Of a DNA stretch of 64,000 nt, positions 19,348-26,632 are shown piece after piece. Numbering within the stretch: the first letter of the stretch is position 1; each line of letters begins with the position of its first letter. Origin of the DNA: Catalinimonas alkaloidigena (GTDB taxonomy: Bacteria > Bacteroidota > Bacteroidia > Cytophagales > Flexibacteraceae); NCBI RefSeq assembly GCF_900100765.1, contig NZ_FNFO01000001.1, positions 434,001 to 498,000 of the forward strand. Reading direction: 5' to 3'. Below the pieces are notes generated by a model. It did no database searches. It was not told where the DNA came from and was given only the letters and a program-made list of their open reading frames with translations. The position numbers and the translations under genes were made by a program.

Positions 19348-19359
19348 GCTTACGAATCT

Positions 19360-22300
19360 ATGTTAAACAAGATCCTGACTTTCGCGACCCTGTTGACGGC
19401 GCTGTTGCGGGTAGCGGCAGCACATGCCCAGGGGTGGTCGGTCGATCCCGCCCGATACAATCATTCGATGGTCGTGGTAGGGGTACTCAACCTGGACCGC
19501 GTGGAGTCGCGTGCCACGACGGATACCGTGTATGCCTTCGTGAACGGCGAATGCCGCGGCGTGGCGACCCCGCAATACCAACAGAAAGTGGACCGCTACC
19601 TGGCGTACCTGATTGTGTACAGCAACGAGTCGGGCGGAGAAATTTCGTACCGGATCGTCAGCAACGGCGATACGCTTTCGGTCGTGCAAACGCAACGCTT
19701 TGAAGTGAACGGCTTGGTGGGCCATGCAACGCGCCCGTACGTTTGGTCCAACGTCGCCTTGAACGACAAGGCAATCCTGGAATCGTTGACGGCTCCGACC
19801 CAGCAGGGAAGCACGCAATTCCATGAAGGGACAGTGACGCTGAAAGTAGACTACAGTACCGACCGCAGCCAACTCGCTCCGCAGTTCACGCTGGCCTCTG
19901 GTGCCACGGCCTGGGTCGGGGGCGTGCGGCAGGTAAGTGGCGTTACGCAAAACGATTACACGCAGCCGGTGCGTTACACCATTCGCTCGGAAGACGAACA
20001 GCATTTTGCCGAGTACGAAGTGGTGATAAATCAGGGCAATGCGTTCCCGACGGCCATTCAGCTTTCCCACCAGGCGGTGGAGGAAAATCGACCCGGCGGC
20101 ACGTGGGTCGCGGACCTGACGGCCGCCGACCTGAACCACACGACGCACCAGTTTTCGCTCGTCGCGGGGCTGGGCGACCAGGACAATGCCGCCTTCACGA
20201 TCCACGAAAATCAGTTGCTGACCGCCGACGTGTTTGATTTCGAGCAGCAGGCGGCTTACGCCATCCGGTTGCAGGCGCAGGACCCGGAAGGCGATACCGT
20301 AACGCAGGCGTTTGTGATTCAGGTGCAGGATCGTAACGAAACACCGTACCTGGCCGACACGACGTTGGGCGTATACGAAAACGCCGCTCCGGGCACAATC
20401 GTCGGACAACTGGTACCGACCGACCCCGATGCCAATACCACCTTCACGTTCCGAATTCTGGGTGCGAACACCGCGTTCAGCGTGGACACGGCCGGGCACT
20501 TGCGGGTGGCACAACCCGTCGATTTCGAGACGCAGCCGCAGTATCGCTTTGCGCTGGAGGTGCGCGACAACGGTACGCCGTCGCTGGCCGACACCGCCTG
20601 GGTCAACGTGCAGGTATACGAGCTGAACGAGAAGCCGCATCTGGCGGACACGACGCTGGTCACCAACGAAAATGTCCCGGACGGAACCCTGGTAGGACAG
20701 TTGATCGCCACTGATCCTGATGCCGGAACGCAGTTCAGGTTTGCGTTGCTGGACGAAGCTGTGCCGTTCCAGGTCGATACGACGGGACAACTCTGGGTCG
20801 CCGGACCTCTGGATTTCGAACAACAGGCGACGTACCGGTTTCGGGTCGAAGTGAAAGACGACAACCTCCCGCCGTTGTCCGACACGGCCTGGGTCGAAGT
20901 ACGCGTACAGAACCTGAACGACAAGCCTGTGATGGCCGATACGACTTTGGTGATCAGCGAGAACCTCGCCCCCGCGGCAGAAATCGCGACCTTGATCGCC
21001 ACCGATCAGGACAGTGGCACCGTACTGCGGTTTCGCCTGATCCGCCAGGAGGTGCCGTTCCAGGTCGACAGCACCGGACGTCTGGTCGTCGCGGCGAAGC
21101 TCGACTACGAAACCCAGTCGTCGTATCGTTTTGAGGTAGAAGTACGCGACAACGGAGCGCCGCAACGCGCCGACACCGCCTGGGTAGATATTCAGCTTCA
21201 GGACCAGAACGAGGCACCCTTTTTGGCCGATACGCTGCTGTTGGTGAACGAAGCGACCGCACCGGGTACGTTGGTGGGCCAACTGCTGGCCACCGACCCC
21301 GACCGGCCTACGCAACTGCGCTTCGCCTTGCTGGACCCAACGCTGCCCTTTTTGGTAGAAGAAACCGGGCAACTGCGGGTTGCGGAGAGCCTTGATTACG
21401 AAACCCGGTCGTCGTACCGCTTCCTGGTCGAAGTGCAGGACGACGGCACCCCGATGCTGGCCGATACGGCCTGGGTCGACGTGCAGGTTGTCGATCAGAA
21501 CGACGTCCCGCACCTGGCCGATACCACGCTGGTCGTTGCCGAAAATGCGCTGCAGGGCACCCGTGTCGGGCAACTGGTGGCGACGGACCCCGACAGTGGG
21601 TCGGTGTTCCGGTTTACGTTACTGACCTCACAATTGCCCTTCCGTGTCGATACGTCGGGCCTTGTGGTCGTGGCGCAGTCGTACGCCCTGGATTTCGAGA
21701 CGCGGGCGTCGTACCGGATGCAGGTGGAAGTGCGCGACAACCGCATTCCGCAGCTGGCCGATACGGCTTGGGTCGACGTGCAGCTTCAGGATCTGAACGA
21801 GGCCCCTGTGTTGGAGGAAGCCGCCTTCACGGTCGACGAGAACGCGGCACAAGGCGTGGTGGTCGGACAACTGATCGCGACCGATGCCGATGCCGGAACG
21901 CAGTTCAGTTTCAGCATTCTGACGGAGGAGATGCCCTTTGTGGTGGATGCGTCGGGGCAAGTGCAGGTTGGCGAAGGGGATGCCCTCAACTATGAGGTAA
22001 AATCCTTCTACCGGTTCGAAGTGGAAGTGCGCGACAACGGGGCGCTGCCGCTGGCCGATACCGCTTGGGTCGAAGTGACCGTGCAGGACCAGCAGGAAGC
22101 CGACTTGCCGGTCAACAACTACGTGACGCCCAACCAAGACCATTACAACGACGTGTGGGAAATCCAGAATCTGGACCTCTACGAAGGATACACACTGCGC
22201 ATTTTCGACCGATACGGAACCCTGGTTTACGAAACCAGTCAATACCAGAACCAGTGGGTCGGGCAGAACCAACACGGCAAAGCCCTGGCGCCGGGCGTGT

Positions 22301-22371
22301 ACCTGTACCGCTTTCTGGCACCTGCCGGTACGGGCATTTCTTACCAGGGGACCATTCATCTAGTTCGTTAA
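19360..22371 (+). CDS. Cadherin-repeat surface protein with T9SS type B (CHU_C) sorting domain
   Basis: A 1003-residue protein with a signal peptide (to AHAQ, residue 24). Residues 26-128 match the shared domain of the upstream giant (W-x-VDP, ECRGVA, YSN). Residues about 230-911 hold seven cadherin-like repeats of about 97 residues, each with LADTTL-x-x-x-EN, ATDPD and DTAWV signatures; the acidic motifs fit calcium binding. The C-terminus (about 916-1003: VTPNQDHYNDVW, YTLRIFDRYG, GVYLYRF) is the gliding-motility-type (CHU_C, type B) sorting domain. In Flavobacterium johnsoniae, type B substrates such as SprB depend on a partner of the PorP/SprF family, and such a gene starts 14 bases downstream here. 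It is probably a large adhesin; a role in gliding is possible but not shown. Confidence 0.88.
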   Translation: MLNKILTFATLLTALLRVAAAHAQGWSVDPARYNHSMVVVGVLNLDRVESRATTDTVYAFVNGECRGVATPQYQQKVDRYLAYLIVYSNESGGEISYRIVSNGDTLSVVQTQRFEVNGLVGHATRPYVWSNVALNDKAILESLTAPTQQGSTQFHEGTVTLKVDYSTDRSQLAPQFTLASGATAWVGGVRQVSGVTQNDYTQPVRYTIRSEDEQHFAEYEVVINQGNAFPTAIQLSHQAVEENRPGGTWVADLTAADLNHTTHQFSLVAGLGDQDNAAFTIHENQLLTADVFDFEQQAAYAIRLQAQDPEGDTVTQAFVIQVQDRNETPYLADTTLGVYENAAPGTIVGQLVPTDPDANTTFTFRILGANTAFSVDTAGHLRVAQPVDFETQPQYRFALEVRDNGTPSLADTAWVNVQVYELNEKPHLADTTLVTNENVPDGTLVGQLIATDPDAGTQFRFALLDEAVPFQVDTTGQLWVAGPLDFEQQATYRFRVEVKDDNLPPLSDTAWVEVRVQNLNDKPVMADTTLVISENLAPAAEIATLIATDQDSGTVLRFRLIRQEVPFQVDSTGRLVVAAKLDYETQSSYRFEVEVRDNGAPQRADTAWVDIQLQDQNEAPFLADTLLLVNEATAPGTLVGQLLATDPDRPTQLRFALLDPTLPFLVEETGQLRVAESLDYETRSSYRFLVEVQDDGTPMLADTAWVDVQVVDQNDVPHLADTTLVVAENALQGTRVGQLVATDPDSGSVFRFTLLTSQLPFRVDTSGLVVVAQSYALDFETRASYRMQVEVRDNRIPQLADTAWVDVQLQDLNEAPVLEEAAFTVDENAAQGVVVGQLIATDADAGTQFSFSILTEEMPFVVDASGQVQVGEGDALNYEVKSFYRFEVEVRDNGALPLADTAWVEVTVQDQQEADLPVNNYVTPNQDHYNDVWEIQNLDLYEGYTLRIFDRYGTLVYETSQYQNQWVGQNQHGKALAPGVYLYRFLAPAGTGISYQGTIHLVR
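20050..22094 (+). repeat. Seven tandem cadherin-like coding repeats
   Basis: Seven in-frame repeats of about 290 bases inside the surface protein. Each encodes LADTTL-type strand A, an EN pair, an ATDPD-type acidic loop, a PFxVD strand and a closing DTAWVxV strand. Repeats two to six are the most alike; the first and last are more diverged. Confidence 0.85.
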
Positions 22372-22385
22372 TTCTTCCAGGAAAT

Positions 22386-23297
22386 ATGAAAAAATTAGGC
22401 TTTTGGGTGGCATGCCTGTTGAGTCATAGCCTGTGGGCACAAATCAACATCGGGAATAACCTATACACCGAAAACGAGTTCAGTCTCAACCCTGCCTACG
22501 CCGGGGTGAGCTATCAGGTCCGGGCCGATTTGCAGGCGACCCGCTTTCGTCTGGCGCAAGCACAGGAGTACACCGGCGGCGCGTTTTACCTGCAAGGCGG
22601 GCTGACGGACCGTTTGGGGTTGGGCATGCGCGTGCAAACCAGCACGCAGTCCGTGTTTGCCCATACGAGTGCGGAGGCAGTGGCCGCGTGCCATGTCCCG
22701 TTAAGCTGGAGCCAGCGCCTGAGTTTCGGGCTTTCATTTGGCTTCAACTGGGACAGAGTGACGCAGGATTACAGCGGGCAGAATGCGTACGTAGACCCCA
22801 ACGACCCCGTACTGAACAACACGAACAACGGACACGTACAGCCGCTGGCCGGTGTGGGGATGGTCTACACCTGGAGCCGTCTTTCGGTGGCGGCAACGGT
22901 GCAGGACATGCTAACGGACGAAAGCCGGGGCGCGGGTCAATATTTGGGTCAAGTGACGTATCTCTTTGGCGACAACAGCGAACGGCTGATGGTACAACCT
23001 TCGGTGCTTTTGTGTCGGCAGGGAGACCGCAGCGCCTGGGCCGACCTGAATGCGAAAGTTATCTGGCAGGAGCAGTGGTGGGCACAGCTCGGCTACCGAA
23101 CCACCGGAAACCTGATGATGGGGGCCGGTGCTTCGTTCCGGGAAGTGCACGTGGGGTACGCATTCGGATACCCTATTGGCAAATACCAGCATCTGGCTAC
23201 GTCGGTACACGAACTGACGGTTTCCTTCCGCTTCCGGGAGCGCCAGTTCAACGGCCAGCCGGCGTTGATCGTAGAGCCGGCCATTGAAGGGAAATAA
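22386..23297 (+). CDS. PorP/SprF family T9SS outer-membrane protein
   Basis: A 303-residue outer-membrane protein of the PorP/SprF family. The start at 22386 (MKKLGFWVACLL, signal ending SLWAQ) is 14 bases after the cadherin gene's stop. The family opening is clear (NEFSLNPAYAG), followed by alternating beta-strand segments typical of a barrel and ending in FRFRERQ near the C-terminus. SprF in F. johnsoniae is needed for secretion of the type B substrate SprB, so this protein is probably the dedicated export or attachment partner of the cadherin-repeat protein. The pairing is inferred from adjacency. Confidence 0.9.
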   Translation: MKKLGFWVACLLSHSLWAQINIGNNLYTENEFSLNPAYAGVSYQVRADLQATRFRLAQAQEYTGGAFYLQGGLTDRLGLGMRVQTSTQSVFAHTSAEAVAACHVPLSWSQRLSFGLSFGFNWDRVTQDYSGQNAYVDPNDPVLNNTNNGHVQPLAGVGMVYTWSRLSVAATVQDMLTDESRGAGQYLGQVTYLFGDNSERLMVQPSVLLCRQGDRSAWADLNAKVIWQEQWWAQLGYRTTGNLMMGAGASFREVHVGYAFGYPIGKYQHLATSVHELTVSFRFRERQFNGQPALIVEPAIEGK

Positions 23298-23359
23298 GCA
23301 AAAGGAGAGGCGCGTTAAATTCCGCGGGGTAACATGCGCCAGGGGAGGGGCAATCCGCG

Positions 23360-24580
23360 TTACGCTTCTGGCAACGCAAAGCGGATGACGACCTGCGTTC
23401 CCCCGGTCGCCGGGCTGTGCAGGGCGACTGTTCCTGCATAGCGTTCTGCGATTTTCTTCACGACGTACAGCCCCAGCCCTTCGCCCTTGGACGTAACGTC
23501 GCCTTTGTAGTAAAGCTCAAAGACCTTCTCCTGAATGGCAGGGCTGATGCCCGGTCCGTTGTCATGGACGCTCAATTCCAGCTCGCCCTGGTGGGCGCGG
23601 ATTTGTACCCCGATGCGCCGGACCGGTGAAGGGTGCTGCCCTAAAAAGAAGATCGCGTTTTCCAGGAGATTTTGCAGCAGCGCGTGCACCACGAAGGCAT
23701 AAAAGTGGACTTCCTGCGTGACTTCGATCACCACGTCCAGGGCAATCTGTTTGTCCTGCAGCGCCGGCTGGTAGTGCAACCGTAGCATCTCGACGATGCT
23801 GTAGAAGTTGAGCGGCATACGCAGTTGCTCTACCGCCTCTACTTCACTGAGCGTACTGAGCTTGCGCAGCATCGCATCCATCCCCGACAACACTTCGTTG
23901 CATTTCCCCAGCATGTCGTGCACCTGCGGCTCCGGCGTTATCGTACGGATCAGCCCGAACAACCCCATGAGCGACGTGAGGGGGCGGCGGAAGTTATGCG
24001 ACAGGCGGTAGAACAGGGTGTTGAGTTCCTGGTTGGCCTGCCGTAGCTCTTGTGTCCGTACGCTTACAATCTGTTCCAGGTGTTGTAAGACCAGCAGGCT
24101 GGTGATGCGGTTCAGCATCAGTTGGCCAATGAGTCGGAAAAAACGAAAATCGGTTTCGTTATAAGCCTCCGGCACTTTGCAGCCCACAATCAGCAGCAAC
24201 TGCTGGCCCGGCTGCATCACCACCGGAAAAAAACACAGGTGCGCCAGGGGTTTGCCGTACAACGGCAGGACGCCCCCCTGGTCGTCCGTTTGCACTATGG
24301 GGACGCCGGTCGCGAGCACCCGCTGTTCGAAGGGCGTGAACGCAACGCCTTCGGCGCGGACCTGCCACTGCGCCCGGGCCGTTTCGATCGAAACCACCTG
24401 GTTTTCGTAGGCTACCAGCAGGCGGCAGGCCGATGCATCGACAATGTATTTCAGGTTGCTAGCCAACGACTGCGCCACACGCGTCAGATCTGCCGCGGCA
24501 TTGACTTCGGCCGACATCTTGGCAAAAGTCTCGTAGCGCAGCCGTTGAGTAGCTTCGTAAAGCAGTTGATTGTTGACCAA
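23360..24580 (-). CDS. Cytoplasmic sensor histidine kinase with GAF-like domain
   Basis: A 406-residue kinase without membrane segments. Residues about 25-160 look like a GAF-type sensory domain; a helical linker follows; the H box is LSHNFRRPL with His195. The ATP-binding domain shows NLLENAIFF (N box), DNGPGIS (G1) and GEGLGLYVVKK (G2). The start is a TTG at 24580, seven bases after the stop of the AhpD-like gene; an internal ATG 21 codons later (MSAEVNAAADL) is an alternative. No response regulator is adjacent, so its partner is elsewhere. Co-transcription with the AhpD-like gene suggests a redox or small-molecule signal, which is inference. Confidence 0.85.
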   Translation of the reverse strand: MVNNQLLYEATQRLRYETFAKMSAEVNAAADLTRVAQSLASNLKYIVDASACRLLVAYENQVVSIETARAQWQVRAEGVAFTPFEQRVLATGVPIVQTDDQGGVLPLYGKPLAHLCFFPVVMQPGQQLLLIVGCKVPEAYNETDFRFFRLIGQLMLNRITSLLVLQHLEQIVSVRTQELRQANQELNTLFYRLSHNFRRPLTSLMGLFGLIRTITPEPQVHDMLGKCNEVLSGMDAMLRKLSTLSEVEAVEQLRMPLNFYSIVEMLRLHYQPALQDKQIALDVVIEVTQEVHFYAFVVHALLQNLLENAIFFLGQHPSPVRRIGVQIRAHQGELELSVHDNGPGISPAIQEKVFELYYKGDVTSKGEGLGLYVVKKIAERYAGTVALHSPATGGTQVVIRFALPEA

Positions 24581-24587
24581 AACGGGC

Positions 24588-25163
24588 TTATTTAATTTCC
24601 ATCAGCTCGTTATCGATGCGAATGCCCGAAATATCGGCGATGGTGTTGAGCATGTTGGTCAGGTCGGCCAGACTCATCAGTTCCAGCACTTCTTCTTCGG
24701 CAAATCCTTCTTCGCGCAGCGTCTCGAAATCTTCATCGGTAGTGCTGGCCGACGACAGGGCGCACTTGGTTACGGTACGGATGGCCGTTTGGTAGGCCGA
24801 CGGAACGGCGTCCTGGTAAACATTGTCGGTCAGCTTGACAGCCGGGTCACCTGTGAGGGTCGCGCTGAGGCTATCGGCCATCACGCCGTGCGCATGGGCG
24901 CAATAGTGGCAGCCTTTCTTTTTCGAAATGTTATAGATGATGAGCTGTTTCAAAATGAACGGTACCTGCCCGCGCAACATGGTCGCTTTGAGCTTTTCCC
25001 AGTTGCCGCGCAGGAGGGTAGGGTTGGTGCCCTGGCATTTGAACCAGTTCAGCACGAACGGAATGCCCATTTCGCGCATGGTTTCCTGGTAAATCTCGGC
25101 CACTTCGGGCGAGGCTTCTTCTAATTCAATAACACGGAAGCGCGTCGTTGTAGTTGCTAACAT
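24588..25163 (-). CDS. AhpD-like / carboxymuconolactone decarboxylase family protein
   Basis: A 191-residue helical protein of the alkylhydroperoxidase D-like family. The redox pair Cys85-x-x-Cys88 followed by His92 (CHYCAHAH) is the active-site pattern of AhpD, where it reduces peroxide through a disulfide exchange. No signal peptide. The stop is seven bases from the TTG start of the histidine kinase, so the two are one operon. Likely a peroxidase or disulfide reductase in oxidative-stress defence. Confidence 0.88.
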   Translation of the reverse strand: MLATTTTRFRVIELEEASPEVAEIYQETMREMGIPFVLNWFKCQGTNPTLLRGNWEKLKATMLRGQVPFILKQLIIYNISKKKGCHYCAHAHGVMADSLSATLTGDPAVKLTDNVYQDAVPSAYQTAIRTVTKCALSSASTTDEDFETLREEGFAEEEVLELMSLADLTNMLNTIADISGIRIDNELMEIK

Positions 25164-25925
25164 AGAGTCTAAATGAATACTGAAAAATACGAGTGGTTAA
25201 GCGCCAGAGACGGCGGTACTGGGCTACTGTAAAGCCCTTAAAAAAAGCATAGAGGTGTACGAGGTTGTATAACTTAAAGCCAAAGGAAGTTAAAAATAGT
25301 GATAACCAAAAGCGGGGGTAGTGTGGAAGAGGGTACGCTATGTACCGTCTTTCTCGTAAGTGCAGGGCGTTTTTGCCGGTAACAGGTGTGACTTCACCCT
25401 CTCCTGAAAGCAGACCCTGGAGAGGAGAGTGCACCTTCTTAGTGTTTTGAGCCGCACTCCTCAAGAAGGTGTAGTGTCGGCAGCGCCTGCAAGAAAGCTC
25501 AGGAGTTAGGGTAAGTTTTGTTGTAAAATCGATTTTCCGGGCCGGAGGTGATGGTTTTCTACAAGAGCGACAGCCGCACCTTGGAGGAGAGAAATAAGTG
25601 GAACACTACCGGCAGACGTTCCTCAAAAGGAACAGAACATCAGGTTCGATCAGAAAAACAAATATTCATATGTTGATGCGTGAGATTTACTCCGTTTTCT
25701 TACGCTATCCTGTTCGTAATTAGTGCTTTACTTGCTTCGTTCTGGTGCGCCATCCGCCTGCCTGATCAGCTTCAAAAACCTCAATGGCGTTCGGCTACCA
25801 ACTTTTAGTACATGCTCATAAAGCAAGCGCATCTGCTCAAAAACACTTACCCGGACGCTTCTAGATTTGCGCCGATTTTTTAGCTGGGCTTGCTTTTTGT
25901 TTGTAATAACCTTTCGTTTATCCTT
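25164..25925. other. 762-bp region with no supportable gene
   Basis: No open frame here has protein character. The left part (25164-25470) contains a GGGCT/AGCCC hairpin near 25220-25240 and the stronger inverted repeat at 25432-25471; the middle and right parts are more AT-rich (for example around 25660-25690). The region must contain the promoters of the AhpD operon (leftward) and of the 25926 gene (rightward), but I find no exact TAnnTTTG with a matching -33. Confidence 0.5.
25432..25471. repeat. Inverted repeat with nested stem
   Basis: CACCTTCTT (25432-25440) pairs perfectly with AAGAAGGTG (25463-25471). Inside it AGTG (25441-25444) can pair with CACT (25455-25458), leaving a 4-base bulge. 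No T run follows on either strand, so it is more likely a structured RNA or protein site than a terminator. Confidence 0.45.
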
Positions 25926-26621
25926 ATGAAACGCTTTCCTTTCTTAAGGGCAGCTACTTTTAGCGTATTGTCGAAGATGGTTCTGTCGACTCCCGCAGTC
26001 GCACAGGAAAGTTCACTCAAAACAGTTCCCTTCGTCAGTCCTGAAATAGTAGGCCAACTGGCGCTCGCCGTGATGTCGGACGTCACGTCAGGAGTTACCG
26101 GATTCAAAATATGTGCCTCAGGGGCAACCATCGCGGTGGAGTGGGCGACACAACCCGGCTTTCGTGTTGCGCAGTTCGAACTGGAACGTTCGCGCGACTG
26201 CCTGCAGTTTGAGTCGGTCGCTTCACTGGCCTGCGTACACAACCGCTACGCCGTTACGAAATACAACACCACAGACCCTACGCCCTGGGCGGGCTATACT
26301 TACTACCGACTCAAGCTGGTGGAAGACGCGGGCACCGTAGCGTACGTCGGGCCGGTGGCTTCGTTTCTGCCGATCAAGAACCTGACGCTCGCGCCCAATC
26401 CCTGGGACGGACGCCAGCAACTTTCGGTCAGTGCTTCTCTGGCAGAAGATGCGTATTACATCGCATTTCTCGACCTGCACGGGCGGCACGTGTACGAGAT
26501 GCCTTTGCGCGACAGCTATTTCTCGCTTCCCGAAGACCGCTTCGCCCCAGGACTCTACTATTATAAAATCTATTCGGCCCTGCAACTGGTCGGGCACGGC
26601 AAGTGGAAGGTAGAGAAATGA
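25926..26621 (+). CDS. Small secreted protein with probable T9SS type A tail
   Basis: A 231-residue protein. The start at 25926 (MKRFPFLRAATF) gives a signal peptide ending near AVAQE. Residues about 65-145 resemble the beta-sandwich seen before T9SS tails (ISWATQ-like VEWATQPG, FELERSRD, YTYYRLKLVED). The C-terminus (LAPNPWDGRQQL, then FAPGLYYYKI) resembles a type A sorting domain. It is convergent with the large regulator gene, 11 bases between stops. No enzymatic motif is seen. Confidence 0.7.
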   Translation: MKRFPFLRAATFSVLSKMVLSTPAVAQESSLKTVPFVSPEIVGQLALAVMSDVTSGVTGFKICASGATIAVEWATQPGFRVAQFELERSRDCLQFESVASLACVHNRYAVTKYNTTDPTPWAGYTYYRLKLVEDAGTVAYVGPVASFLPIKNLTLAPNPWDGRQQLSVSASLAEDAYYIAFLDLHGRHVYEMPLRDSYFSLPEDRFAPGLYYYKIYSALQLVGHGKWKVEK

Positions 26622-26632
26622 AACACAAGACG

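Noticed and set aside
19363-21573. Minus-strand open frame of 736 codons opposite the cadherin repeats
   Set aside because: Its apparent internal repeats are just the antisense of the cadherin repeats; no motif of its own.
20050-22094. Regularly spaced repeats considered as a CRISPR array
   Set aside because: The period is about 290 bases, in frame, and encodes cadherin-like domains.
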